From Streptomyces sp. HUAS ZL42 (GTDB lineage: Bacteria; Actinomycetota; Actinomycetes; Streptomycetales; Streptomycetaceae), in assembly GCF_040782645.1 (NCBI RefSeq), contig NZ_CP160403.1:434001-498000 (forward strand): a DNA stretch of 64,000 nucleotides, written 5' to 3'. Position numbers and translations under genes: made by a program. Every line of letters begins with the position of its first letter. Positions within the stretch are counted from its first letter, which is position 1. The notes beneath the pieces are model-generated. The model saw only the letters and a program-made list of their open reading frames with translations. It had not been told where the DNA came from and searched no databases. This document shows, piece by piece, positions 17,187 to 27,463 of this stretch.

Positions 17187-18539
17187 GTGACTGACGCCAA
17201 GGCAGCCTTCACCCTCGCCGACACCTTCACCGCCGCCGAAGCCACCGCGCTGGTGGACCGGCTGCGCGCTGCCTTCCGCACCGGCCGTACCAAGCCCCTG
17301 GCCTGGCGTCGACAGCAGCTGACCCGTCTGCGCGACCTGCTGACCGACAACCGCGCGGCGATAGCCGACGCCCTCTACGCCGACCTGCGCAAGAACCGCG
17401 CCGAGGCCGACGCCATGGAGATCGGCACCACGATCGTCGAGATCGACGACTACCTGGAGCACCTGGAGGAGTGGACCGCCCCGCAGCCCGCCCCCGTGAG
17501 GGTGCCGGGAGTCCCCGGCAGCACCGCCCGCACCCAGTTCGACCCCCTGGGGGTCGCCCTGGTCATCTCGGCGTGGAACTACCCGATCAATCTGCTGCTT
17601 GTTCCCGTCGCGGGCGCGCTCGCCGCCGGGAATGCGGTCGTCATCAAGCCCGCCGACTACGCCGCCCGCACCTCGGCGCTGCTGGCCGAGCTGCTGCCCG
17701 CGTATCTCGACACCGACGCGACCGCGGTAGTCGAGGGCGGCGCGCCGGAGACAGGCGTGCTGCTGGAGCAGCACTTCGACCACATCTTCTACACCGGCAA
17801 CGGCGCGGTCGGCCGCATCGTGATGACCGCCGCCGCCAAGAACCTCACCCCCGTCGTCCTCGAACTCGGCGGCAAGTCACCGGTGTTCGTGGACCGGGAC
17901 GCCGACATCGCCACGGTCGCGCAGCGCCTGGCGCAGACGAAGTTCGCCAACGCCGGACAGACCTGCGTCGCCCCGGACTACGTCCTGACCGACCCGGACA
18001 CCGCGACCGAACTGCAGGCCGCCCTGGTCGTCGCGATCAAGGGACTGTTCGGTGAGGACCCCCAGACGTCCGACGCCTACGGACGGATCATCAACGAGCG
18101 GCACTTCGACCGGCTGTCCGCCCTGCTGGACTCCGGCCACACGGTCACCGGCGGGCAGACCGACCGCGCGGACACGTACATCGCCCCGACCGTGCTGGCC
18201 GATGTCCGGCCCGACGAGCCAGTGATGCAGGAGGAGATCTTCGGCCCCATCCTGCCGATCCTCACCGTGGCGGACCTGGACGAGGCCATCGCGTTCATCA
18301 CCGACCGCGACAAGCCCCTCGCCCTGTACGCCTTCACCGAGAACGACACCACCAAGCGCCGCCTCGCCACCGAGACCTCCTCGGGCGGCCTCAACTTCGG
18401 CCTGCCGATGCAACACCTCGCCGTGCCGACACTCCCCTTCGGCGGAGTAGGCGAAAGCGGCATGGGCAACTACCACGGCCGCTACTCCATCGAGACGTTC
18501 AGCCACCGCAAGGCCGTCCTCGACGTCCCGCTGAGCTGA
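17187..18539 (+). CDS. Aldehyde dehydrogenase, ALDH3/coniferyl-aldehyde type
   Basis: 450 residues, the short form typical of ALDH3-like enzymes. Cofactor loop SAWNYPINLLLVPVAGAL, general base Glu226 in LELGGKSP and nucleophile Cys260 in GQTCVAPDY are all present, plus the C-terminal PFGGVGESGMGNYHG signature. Oxidises medium-chain or aromatic aldehydes with NAD(P)+ in the cytosol. GTG start. The link to the exporter suggests aldehyde detoxification, which is an inference. Confidence 0.9.
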   Translation: MTDAKAAFTLADTFTAAEATALVDRLRAAFRTGRTKPLAWRRQQLTRLRDLLTDNRAAIADALYADLRKNRAEADAMEIGTTIVEIDDYLEHLEEWTAPQPAPVRVPGVPGSTARTQFDPLGVALVISAWNYPINLLLVPVAGALAAGNAVVIKPADYAARTSALLAELLPAYLDTDATAVVEGGAPETGVLLEQHFDHIFYTGNGAVGRIVMTAAAKNLTPVVLELGGKSPVFVDRDADIATVAQRLAQTKFANAGQTCVAPDYVLTDPDTATELQAALVVAIKGLFGEDPQTSDAYGRIINERHFDRLSALLDSGHTVTGGQTDRADTYIAPTVLADVRPDEPVMQEEIFGPILPILTVADLDEAIAFITDRDKPLALYAFTENDTTKRRLATETSSGGLNFGLPMQHLAVPTLPFGGVGESGMGNYHGRYSIETFSHRKAVLDVPLS

Positions 18540-18699
18540 ACCACCCCGGCCGCCGGCGGCGGTACGCAATCCCACCGCGCACCTACACACTCGCCGCCGT
18601 CCCGACCCCTCCTCGGCGAAGGCATCCCCATGCCCGAACTGACATCGCCGTACGCCGCCCCAGTGGCCAACACCCTCGAACCCAATGGCAAGGAGCACC

Positions 18700-18925
18700 A
18701 ACGGGCAGTTGGACGACTGGCGCACCAACGCGCGGAACATCTACGGCACCCGCGGCTTCCTGGCGCCCATCCGCACCGACGGCGAATCCGGCCACATGCT
18801 CCACTTCGACGACAGCTTCGCCGGCCAGACCTGGATCGGCGGCGCGGACTGGCTCCTCTACCCGCTGTTGGAGTACTGCCAGGTCACCGACGACAGCGAC
18901 TTCTACAAGAACAAGCTGGCGCATC
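18700..18925 (+). pseudogene. GH95 alpha-L-fucosidase fragment
   Basis: Encodes GQLDDWRTNARNIYGTRG and HMLHFDDSFAGQTWIGGADW, about 70 residues that align with LDQLDDWRTNATNLYGARG and the following segment of the intact GH95 at 29-32 kb. Clearly a paralogue rather than a copy (several substitutions). It stops exactly where the opposing gene ends. Confidence 0.75.
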
Positions 18926-18926
18926 T

Positions 18927-20042
18927 TCAGTGCTTTCCAACCCGCTCGCAGGCCACCCGGCGGTATGCCCCGGCCAGTGCATGGAAGGCGGCCTTGGGTT
19001 CCCAATGCCAGTCGTGGCAGGGGCCGGAGCGGTGCTCGATCGGCTTCACGAGGGCGTAGCTGGCCATGTCGAGGTCGTGACGGGGATCGTCCGGGCGGTG
19101 CGGTGAGTCCGGGGAGACGAAGGTGAAGGCGTGGGCGGCGTACAGGCTCATGGCCTCGAAGGAGGCAAGTACGTCGGTGACGTACGCGGCCTGGGTGCGT
19201 TCGCTGCGGACCAGGTTCCCCTTGATCTGCGGAGGGTTGGCCCGATGGTCGACCACGTTCCAGCCCATGCCGCCCTGCTGGGGCGCGCCCACGAAGGTGC
19301 AGCAGCCGAACTCCTGGATGGACAGCGGTTTTCCGGGCCGTAGATGACGCTTGAGATCCCGGATGTAGGCAGACCGGCTCCGGTGATACCCGTAGTAGTC
19401 GAGGCCGACGATGTCGAAGAGGTCCCAGTCGACCTCCTCGTCTTCGGCGGCAGCGTACGTCAGTGGGCCGTGGAACGCGGACCGGGCAAGGGTGACCGCC
19501 CGCGCCGTGAAGTCGTGGACGCGACGGGCCGCGTACACCGGATCGAAGTTGCCGGCGATCAGGTTCTCGATCTTCTCGAAGACGTCGTCGCCGGGCACGA
19601 TGCCGGGCAGGAAGAGCAGGAACTCGCAGCCCACGCTGAAGTGCACGTCTGCGCCCTGGCGTCGGAGCCGCTCGGCGAAGCGCCCCGTCTCGCCGAGGTG
19701 GTCGAGGATCTCCCGCTCCGGTACGTCACCGAGCGTCGGCTCCAGCCACACGTTGAGCCCGTGCTCGGCGGCCTCGGCCGCGGTGCGTGTGAGCCGCTCG
19801 ACACCGTCACCCGTGACCTTGACGGAGTCGGCGCACAGGTCGTTGCGGATGGCGAGCATGTCGCGCCGGGCACGCTCGGCGCTCCAGCCGGTGGCGGGGG
19901 TGTCGCCTTCGCCGACTTCGTAGACGACGCTGCGGTAGGTCATGCCCCGATGCGGTGGTGTCGGTGTCCCATGGGCGATTCGGCTCGTCGCCGCTGCCCT
20001 GGTCGTCGGCAGCATCAGCGTGCCCGCGGCCGCCGAAGCCAT
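18927..20042 (-). CDS. TIM-barrel glycosidase-like protein (often annotated as abortive infection protein)
   Basis: 371 residues from ATG 20042, or 338 from ATG 19943 (MTYRSVVYEVG). The body has barrel-like strands: LCADSVKVTG, LNVWLEPTLGDVPE, DVHFSVGCEFLLF, FDIVGLDYYGYHR and KPLSIQEFGCCTF. The Glu in CEF and the Glu in QEFG sit where clan-A glycosidases keep their acid/base and nucleophile; this is an inference. The N-terminus of the long form (LAMASAAAGTLMLPTTRAAA) looks like the end of a Tat signal whose RR motif (QRRTF) lies in another frame near 20070, so the 5' end may be frameshifted. The public abortive-infection label is not supported by anything I can see. Confidence 0.6.
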   Translation of the reverse strand: MASAAAGTLMLPTTRAAATSRIAHGTPTPPHRGMTYRSVVYEVGEGDTPATGWSAERARRDMLAIRNDLCADSVKVTGDGVERLTRTAAEAAEHGLNVWLEPTLGDVPEREILDHLGETGRFAERLRRQGADVHFSVGCEFLLFLPGIVPGDDVFEKIENLIAGNFDPVYAARRVHDFTARAVTLARSAFHGPLTYAAAEDEEVDWDLFDIVGLDYYGYHRSRSAYIRDLKRHLRPGKPLSIQEFGCCTFVGAPQQGGMGWNVVDHRANPPQIKGNLVRSERTQAAYVTDVLASFEAMSLYAAHAFTFVSPDSPHRPDDPRHDLDMASYALVKPIEHRSGPCHDWHWEPKAAFHALAGAYRRVACERVGKH

Positions 20043-20100
20043 GGCCAGCCGGAGAACGTCCGCCGCTGATCCAAGCCCTCCCCCGAGGCGATCCCCGAGC

Positions 20101-21378
20101 TCACGAGCCTGCGCGCGCCCGGCGGCAGCAACCGTTGAGCCTCATTCCTTGATCCTTCTCGGTGGCAACGGCCGAGGCGGACAGGAGCGTCGCCACGGAG
20201 AGGCTGCCCCAGAGGGCGGCCGAGCCGTGGGAGGCGAGAGCGGTGATGACCGCCGGGGAGACGGCGAGGCCGAAGCCCGTGGAGAGCTGGAAACGGGCGA
20301 GGGCGCGTCCCAGGACATGCGCCGGGGCGAGGGCGGTGACGAGCGCGGTGGCGCTGCCGGCGTAGATGATCTCGCCGACGGTGCAGACCACGGACACCGT
20401 GGCGACGGCCGGGGCACTCCAGCCGTGTCCCAGTGAGGTGGCCGCGAGGAAGCCGAGGTAGGACGCGGCAAGTACCACGCCGGCGAGAGCCAGCACGGTC
20501 CGCCGGGAGAAGCGGGACATCAGGACGGTGACCGGAACCTGCAGGGTGACCACCAGCACAGTGTTCGCCACGAAGATGGCTGCCGACCACACCGGGGAGG
20601 CGTGCAACTGTGTCACCAGGACCAGGGGGAGCGCGATTTCGGGGACGTTGAGGCAGAAGACGTAGACCACGTTGGCGGCCAGCAGCCCGCCCATCCGAGG
20701 TGCGGGCCCGTCGGCCCTGTCCCTGGCCGGAGCAGCAGCCGGATACGTGTGCAGGTTGACCGACCATGCCAAGCCTGCCGCAGCGAGATAGGCGAGCCCG
20801 GTGACGGCTGCCAGCGCCTGCAACGCGGTGGTGCCGCCCGCCAGGCACGCGGTGGCGACGAGGGCGCCCGCGCCCAGGCCGGCGTTGCGCAGGGCGCGGC
20901 CTCCCGCGAGAGCGGCGTCGCGTTCGCGGCCGTGGGCGACCGTGGCCACGAGGGCTGCATGGGCGGCCGGCCATGCCTGGTTTCCGATGCCGAGGAACAG
21001 TGCCGCCGTCGCGAACAGCCAGACGTGCCCTGCCGGGGCGGCCAGCAGCAGCGCCACGCCCAGCACCCGCACCAGCATCGACGCTGCCACGACCGTGCTG
21101 CGTGCGCCCCGGTCCAGCCATCGGCCGACAGCGGGCATGCACACCAGACCCACGACGACGCCGACCGTCATGGCGATGCCGGTGGCCGACGCGGACAGCC
21201 TCAGCACCGTCAACCCGTAGAGCAGCAGAAAGGGCCGCAGCAAGCCGGTGCCGAGCGCGTCCACGGCCAGGGCGACGGCATAGCGGGGGCCTCCGGAGGC
21301 ACGGACGAGGGCGCGCGGCTGGATCTTGGTGGTGGTTGCCATGGCGTCAACGGTGCGCTCGGCCGCCGGGCCGTCCAT
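20101..21378 (-). CDS. MFS transporter, 12-TM type
   Basis: 425 residues (ATG 21342 would shorten by 12). Hydrophobic spans run throughout; motif A is GRWLDRGARSTVV after TM2, and FLGIGNQAWPAAHAALVATV marks TM4-5. The family exports or imports small solutes. It is divergent from the DUF5937/ArsR regulator, with a perfect 23-bp palindrome between them that also lies just outside this gene's start, so it is probably repressed by that regulator. Confidence 0.88.
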   Translation of the reverse strand: MDGPAAERTVDAMATTTKIQPRALVRASGGPRYAVALAVDALGTGLLRPFLLLYGLTVLRLSASATGIAMTVGVVVGLVCMPAVGRWLDRGARSTVVAASMLVRVLGVALLLAAPAGHVWLFATAALFLGIGNQAWPAAHAALVATVAHGRERDAALAGGRALRNAGLGAGALVATACLAGGTTALQALAAVTGLAYLAAAGLAWSVNLHTYPAAAPARDRADGPAPRMGGLLAANVVYVFCLNVPEIALPLVLVTQLHASPVWSAAIFVANTVLVVTLQVPVTVLMSRFSRRTVLALAGVVLAASYLGFLAATSLGHGWSAPAVATVSVVCTVGEIIYAGSATALVTALAPAHVLGRALARFQLSTGFGLAVSPAVITALASHGSAALWGSLSVATLLSASAVATEKDQGMRLNGCCRRARAGS

Positions 21379-21380
21379 GT

Positions 21381-21403
21381 CGGTTGACGGACACCGTCAA
21401 CCG
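21381..21403. promoter_or_regulatory. Perfect 10-3-10 palindromic operator
   Basis: CGGTTGACGG, spacer ACA, CCGTCAACCG. It lies 3 bp upstream of the longer MFS start and 39 bp before the regulator start. A further GTCAACGGT half-site sits at 21346-21354, inside the first codons of the MFS frame. Confidence 0.75.
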
Positions 21404-21441
21404 ACGCGGTCGTCTGCCATCCGACCAGCGATGATGAGGGG

Positions 21442-22527
21442 ATGACGTTGAGGATCGACATCGGCGGCCTGCCGTCCGGGCGACTGCGGTTCGCCGCCTC
21501 CCCGCTGGCCGAGCTGACCGCGATGCTGCACGTGCTGGCCGAACCCGGGCATCACCCGCAGCTCGCCGGCTGGGCCGGGGACGTCTGGGTTGGGCTGCGA
21601 CCGGAGCTGGCCGAGCGGCTCAGGGAGGCGGAGTTCCTCTGGCGTTCCTCACGAGCCGACTTCCTGGTCCCCGCTCGTCCCCGGCCGACGCTCGCCGAGG
21701 AGTTGGACGATGTGGACCGGATCGACGATGAAACCTATGTGACCGCCGCGCTCATCACCACGTGCGGCAGCAACCGGGTCCACTTCTCCGCGCCGTCGCC
21801 GCTCGCCGACGCGACGGCACGCGAGCGGGCCCTGGACCTGGCCCAGGCCCGCGGCGCGCTCCAAGAGGCCTTCGCGGAACGGCTGCTCGCGGACCCGGCC
21901 GGCGTGCGGGCGCGGGTGCGTGACACCCTCGAACAGTGCGCCGAGGCCTTCTTCGACGCCGCCTGGACGGGCGTCGCCGTGCAGCTCGCCACCGACCTGC
22001 GGCTGAAGAACGACCTGTTGAAGCGCCAGGGCATCGGGGCGGCACTCGCGTCCGTCTCCGGCGCCGTCACCCTGGCGCCGGACGGCAACTGCATCATCGT
22101 GGACAAGCTGCAGGACAATGCGACCGCCGCCCACGGTACCGGGGTCACCTTCCTCCCCAGCGTCTTCGGCCGCCCGCACCTGGTGGTGGTCCACGCGCCC
22201 GGGTGGCAGCCGGTGGTGCAGTACCCCGTGGCCGAGGCGAGTCCGTCGGAGCCGGTATCGCTGGAAACGGTCACGCTACGGCTGGAGGCACTCGCGCATC
22301 CGGTACGTCTGCGACTGCTGCGCACCCTGGCCCGCGGCCCGCACACCACCGGTGAGCTGGCCCACGCCTGGGAACTCTCACCCCCGGAGGTTTCCCGCCA
22401 CCTCGCTGTCCTGCGCCGCGCGGGCCTGCTCACGGCCCGGCGGCAGGGTCGTTACGTCCGTTACACCCTCAATCTGTCCGATCTGACGGCGCTGGGGGCC
22501 GACCTGCTGGCGGCCGTACTGCGCTGA
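21442..22527 (+). CDS. DUF5937 / ArsR-type HTH transcriptional regulator
   Basis: 361 residues. The N-terminal 250 residues carry the DUF5937 pattern (LRFAASPLAELTAMLHVLA at the start, FLPSVFGRPHLVVVHAPGW later); the C-terminal 80 residues are an ArsR-like winged helix (LEALAHPVRLRLLRTLARGP, then ELSPPEVSRHLAVLRRAGLL). Such proteins repress a neighbouring exporter and are released by an unknown ligand in the large N-terminal domain. Divergent from the MFS gene across the 10-3-10 palindrome. Confidence 0.85.
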   Translation: MTLRIDIGGLPSGRLRFAASPLAELTAMLHVLAEPGHHPQLAGWAGDVWVGLRPELAERLREAEFLWRSSRADFLVPARPRPTLAEELDDVDRIDDETYVTAALITTCGSNRVHFSAPSPLADATARERALDLAQARGALQEAFAERLLADPAGVRARVRDTLEQCAEAFFDAAWTGVAVQLATDLRLKNDLLKRQGIGAALASVSGAVTLAPDGNCIIVDKLQDNATAAHGTGVTFLPSVFGRPHLVVVHAPGWQPVVQYPVAEASPSEPVSLETVTLRLEALAHPVRLRLLRTLARGPHTTGELAHAWELSPPEVSRHLAVLRRAGLLTARRQGRYVRYTLNLSDLTALGADLLAAVLR

Positions 22528-22706
22528 GTGGCTTCGGTCTGCCGGAACGCGGGCGACCGCCGCCTTCGCAACATCCTCCGACTCGGCAGGCCGTCGGGGG
22601 TTTGCCGGCGCGACCGCCTGCTGCCTACGGCGTTCCAACTCCTCAAGAGACTGCGCTCCGTTGAACGCCATGTCGAGCCCCGACTGCCCAAAGGCCGGAC
22701 GGACTC

Positions 22707-22905
22707 TCACAGGACGTCCTGTCTCAGTCGGTAGGCGCGGGCCGCCGTACCGCCGAAGACCTCGGAGCGTTCGCCTTCGGTGAGGCCCGTGGTCAGCTCC
22801 TCGGCGACGGCGACGACCTCCTCGTACGAGGCGGCCAGCAGGCACACCGGCCAGTCCGAGCCGAACATCACCTGGTCTGGACCCAACGCATCCAGCACGA
22901 CAGGA
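22707..22905 (-). pseudogene. Amidohydrolase C-terminal fragment (fuconolactonase-like)
   Basis: Encodes LDALGPDQVMFGSDWPVCL, the last metal-ligand strand of the amidohydrolase_2 family (FGSDWP), and a C-terminal helix ending GTAARAYRL. The family includes L-fuconolactonase; with a GH95 fucosidase nearby that is a plausible origin but not shown. The upstream three quarters of the gene are gone. Confidence 0.65.
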
Positions 22906-23032
22906 CGCGGGCTACCAGTACGTCGTCGTCGACGACTGCTGGTTCGACCCGCAGCGCGACGCGGCGGGCAACCTGCGGGCCAACCCGACCGAGTTCCCAG
23001 CGGCATGAAGGCGCTTGGGGACTACATCCATC
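22905..23032 (+). pseudogene. GH27 alpha-galactosidase fragment
   Basis: Encodes AGYQYVVVDDCWFDPQRDA and, after a one-base shift at about 23003, GMKALGDYIH. It aligns with AGYEYVNIDDAWMASSRDA of the intact GH27 at 23.6-25.2 kb but is from a different gene. It abuts the amidohydrolase relic head to head. Confidence 0.7.
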
Positions 23033-23385
23033 GTGGGTGAGGACCGCGCGGGAACGGGTCAGGTCCCGCAGCTCGGGCACCGGCTTCGGCGGCGCGAAGG
23101 AGGCCCTGAGCATGCCGCGTTCGGCGAGCTTGGCCAGCCACACCGAATCGAGCCTCTCGGTCTTCGGGCGGCCGGGGACGTTCTTCACGTCACGCACGTT
23201 GACCAGCCAGGACTCAAGCCCCCGAGCCGCCAGGAGAAAGAAGACGGGCTTCCAGTATGTCGAGGTGACCTCCATCACCACCCGGGTGATGCCCTGGCAT
23301 ATCAGATGGTCCGCGAGGTCCAGGACGGCGCCCCTGGTCGCGGCCACGTGCCACCCACGCTGCACCCGGCGGCCGGGCATCGAAC
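23030..23385 (-). pseudogene. IS110-family transposase fragment
   Basis: Encodes VVMEVTSTYWKPVFFLLAARG, LVNVRDVKNVPGRPKTERLD and ELRDLTRSRAVLTHD, the DEDD-domain segments of IS110 transposases (the Glu of MEVTS is one of the acidic residues). Both ends are missing; it has apparently inserted into, or recombined with, the GH27 relic. Confidence 0.75.
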
Positions 23386-23520
23386 AACCCGAGGTTGATC
23401 TTCCGTCACCGAGCGACCCGCCCGTCCGGTCGTTGTCCGCGCGTCAACCGCGCCACGTCGACCGGGTGAAGGCACCAACGGGACGGCGGCTCACTTGGAC
23501 GCGGGCAAGCTCAGGAAGCG

Positions 23521-23560
23521 GAGGTGTGCGGGACCGATCACGATCCGTCCCGCGCACCTC
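23521..23560 (-). terminator. Hairpin after GH27
   Basis: 14-bp stem GAGGTGTGCGGGAC / GTCCCGCGCACCTC with one G-T pair and a 12-base loop, 39 bases beyond the GH27 stop. Confidence 0.65.
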
Positions 23561-23598
23561 ATGGGGCTGTCAGGGCCCTTCGGTCCCGGGCGGTGGTG

Positions 23599-25221
23599 TC
23601 AGCCGAGGTGCCACTGCTGGTTGCTGCCGCCGTTGCAGTCCCACAGTTCGACCAGTGCGCCGCTGGCGGTGGACGCGCCGGTCACGTCCAGGCACAGGCC
23701 TGACTGGACGCCGGTGATGGTGCCGTTGGAGTTGAGGTTCCACTGCTGGTTGGTGCCGCCGTTGCAGTCCCATATCTCGACTTTGGCTCCGGCCGCCGTG
23801 CCTGCCGCGTCGAGGCACTTCGTACCGCCGTAGACGGTGAGCTGCTTGGTCGACGTGCTGGTCCAGGTCTGGTTCGTGCCGCCGTTGCAGTCCCAGATCA
23901 CCATCTGGGTGCCGTTGGTCTGCGAAAAGCCGGGCACGTCCAGGCACTTGCCCGAACCGATGGCGTGGATCGGACCTGTGGTGGTCCCGGTGCTGGTGCC
24001 GCCCGCGACCCGGTACATCACCGTGCCGTGCGCAGGCACACTTGCGCTGATGGTGCCGGTGGTGGTGGACGTCGCGCCGGTCCACAGGTTGGTGAGCGTG
24101 TAGCTGGAGGCACCGGTCTTGCCGACGGCCGAAGCGCTGGTGGTGATGGTCGCGGTGGAGTTGGTCTCGTTGAACAGCACGACCGACACGTCGCCGTTGG
24201 CGAGCGGCTTGGACATCACGTCCAGGCCGCCCGAGGAGGAGACCATGGTGCCCTGCTTGCCGAGGGAGTCCTGGTCGACTGCGATGACCGCTTTGTTGGT
24301 CAGGATCGACAGGGTCTGCGAGCTCGCACCGATGATCTTGCTGCCGGAGATCAGGGGCGCGGCCATCTCGGCCCACAGGCTGAACTGGCTCTGGTACTCG
24401 GTTGTGGTCATGCCGCCGTTGCCGGTCTCCAGCATGTCGGGGTCGTTCCAGCCCCCGGGCCCGGCGTACGCGGCCAGGTTCACGTTGCTGTGGAAGTTCG
24501 ACAGGAAGCTGGCGTAGGTGTCGGCGACGTCACCGGTGGTGCGCCACATGTTGCCGACGTTCGAACCCCAGGTCCACACGTTCTCCGTGCCCCAGTTGCA
24601 GATGCTGAACAGGATCGGGCGCCCGGTGGCCTTGAGCGCGTTGCTCATCGTGGTGTATCGGGTCTGGGAACTGATCCCGTTGTTGTTGCAGTTGTCGTAC
24701 TTGAGCAGGTCGACACCCCAGGAGGCGAACAGGTTCGCGTCCTGCGTCTCGTGCCCGAGGCTGCCGGGCAGGCCGGCGCAGGTCTGGGTGCCGCCGTCCT
24801 CGTAGATGCCGAGCTTCATGCCGAGCGAGTGCACGTAGTCGGCGACGGCCTTGATTCCATTGGGGAACCGCACCGGGTCGGGCACCAGGTTGCCGTTGGC
24901 GTCACGGCTCGACGCCATCCACGCGTCGTCGATGTTGACGTACTCGTACCCGGCCGCCTGCATGCCGTTGTCGTGCATCGCCTGCGCCGTCTGCTTGATC
25001 AGCGCCTCGGTGGGGTTGTTGCCGTAGGCGTTGTAGTTGTTCCAGCCCATCGGCGGGGTCTTGGCCAGGCCGTTGTCCAGCGCCGCGGCCGGCGTCGCGA
25101 CTGCGGTGACGGCCAGCGGAGCGACGGGCAGGGTCAGAGCACAGGCCAGGAGCGCCGAGCGCAGCCTGCCGCGTCTGTACCGTTCCGGGCGTCGCAGGAA
25201 CGGTGGTGGGGTCAGTCGCAT
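23599..25221 (-). CDS. Secreted GH27 alpha-galactosidase with CBM13 lectin domain
   Basis: 540 residues. Sec signal peptide (residues 1-46, cut after TPAAA), GH27 barrel (about 48-325: LAKTPPMGWNNYNAYG, the YVNIDDAW strand, nucleophile Asp176 in LLKYDNC, acid/base Asp262 in GGWNDPDML), a C-terminal beta domain (to about 405) and a ricin-type CBM13 with three QxW repeats (QTW, QQW, QQW, residues 415-540). It removes terminal alpha-linked galactose, or arabinopyranose in some relatives, from plant galactomannan or arabinogalactan outside the cell. Intact; monocistronic with its own terminator. Confidence 0.95.
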   Translation of the reverse strand: MRLTPPPFLRRPERYRRGRLRSALLACALTLPVAPLAVTAVATPAAALDNGLAKTPPMGWNNYNAYGNNPTEALIKQTAQAMHDNGMQAAGYEYVNIDDAWMASSRDANGNLVPDPVRFPNGIKAVADYVHSLGMKLGIYEDGGTQTCAGLPGSLGHETQDANLFASWGVDLLKYDNCNNNGISSQTRYTTMSNALKATGRPILFSICNWGTENVWTWGSNVGNMWRTTGDVADTYASFLSNFHSNVNLAAYAGPGGWNDPDMLETGNGGMTTTEYQSQFSLWAEMAAPLISGSKIIGASSQTLSILTNKAVIAVDQDSLGKQGTMVSSSGGLDVMSKPLANGDVSVVLFNETNSTATITTSASAVGKTGASSYTLTNLWTGATSTTTGTISASVPAHGTVMYRVAGGTSTGTTTGPIHAIGSGKCLDVPGFSQTNGTQMVIWDCNGGTNQTWTSTSTKQLTVYGGTKCLDAAGTAAGAKVEIWDCNGGTNQQWNLNSNGTITGVQSGLCLDVTGASTASGALVELWDCNGGSNQQWHLG

Positions 25222-25246
25222 CGCAACCTTCCAGGGGGTGTGAGTT

Positions 25247-26170
<924 letters not shown>

Positions 26171-27463
26171 GGCAGTCCTTTCCCGCGGCTCATTGCATCG
26201 GAGATGACAGCGCACGCCGGGCCCGACAGTGCGGCTGGGCCCGGTCGACTCGAACGGTGACCGGTCGGTCTCACTGCCGGCGACCACGACGGTGGAGTGT
26301 GACCGGGCACCCCGAGGGGTGGGAACGCTCCCGAGGGGTCTGCTCGGCCGGATCAACTCAGAGTCGACTGAAGATGAGATCGCGCGATCAGTAGGGCGGC
26401 CGGTGCGATCCGGATTACTCGAAGGGTTTGATGGCGGGCCGAGCGTATGGATGAGGAGTTGCGAGTGTCAAGACTTTTGTCGGATCCGATGTTTGACCAT
26501 GTTGGATTACGCGACATTTGCCGAGCTCCTGCAGTGGTGACAAGTCGGAGCCGGGCCCGTTGCCCGGCCCAACTGCCTTTCCTGACGTGGTGCGTTGGAC
26601 GCGGGTGGCGGTCTCGGGCTGTGCGGCGGCCTCGCCGGGGTCGCGGCGGCGGCTTCGGGAGGGTGACTGCCGGGGGCGGGGTGGCGAACGCGGGCCTCGT
26701 TCGCCGTTGACACACCGTTTTCCGCCGGTCGGGGCCCGGTTCGGTGCAGCCTCGGGCGCCGCCGCGGGGAAGGCCGACGTACGCCAGAAGGAGTGCCGGA
26801 CGGTGGACCCGACGGCCGCGATCGACGACTCGCAGTGCGTGCCGTCCGAGGCGAACATCTCCGCCCGACCTCCGGCTGGGACGGCGGGAAGGAGGTGGGA
26901 GGCCGCAACCGGCACCTGCGGTGGCCCGCCGACGACCCACCGGGTTCGTGACACTGCCGCGCGGGTGGGTGGGAGCAGTGTGCTGATCCAGCACGACCGG
27001 GAGCCGACCCTGGACAGGGCCCGATCGGCGGGTCGTGCACCAGCAGCCAGACATGGGATGTTCAGGGGCCGGATTCCGGAGAGGGAGAGGGAGGGGCAGC
27101 GCACAGACCCTAGGAGCAGCGCAGACGGGACAAAGACACGCAGAATTCACCCCCCCGTGCCGACGTTCCCCGATTTCTTTCATTCATGGGATGTCCCAGA
27201 CGGGGATCAGCGTGGTATCTGTACCAGTGCGCTTGTGGGCCGGTTCGGGCCGACCCGCTCGGCACAGGAGGGCCGGGGCAGACGGGACGCCGGACAGGCT
27301 CGGTGTTGTCAACACTCACAGCGCAAGAGACCCCCACCCACGCCGTTCTGCCAGTACGTCAGGCGGCCGTCGACGCCTGTGCCAAGGCACTTCGGCGTGC
27401 TGCCGACAGCAACAGCGATCAGCCCCGTTGATTCAGCACTCACTCGCAGAAGAGGACGCCTGC
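26171..27463. other. 1.3-kb gap without a supportable gene
   Basis: Long open frames exist on both strands but have arginine/proline-rich shadow composition and no motif. Locally lower GC around 26380-26540. A TTGACA (reverse strand, 26472-26467) is present without a convincing -10 box. I see no RNA gene, repeat or element end. Confidence 0.5.

Noticed and set aside
22528..22706. Small reverse gene starting MAFNGAQSLEELERRR
   Set aside because: About 48 codons, no ribosome-binding site, runs into the DUF5937 gene; insufficient support.
26444..26472. TTGACA with CATACG at 17 bp on the reverse strand as promoter of the GH5 relic
   Set aside because: The -10 box matches only 3 of 6 and lies far from the relic's start.
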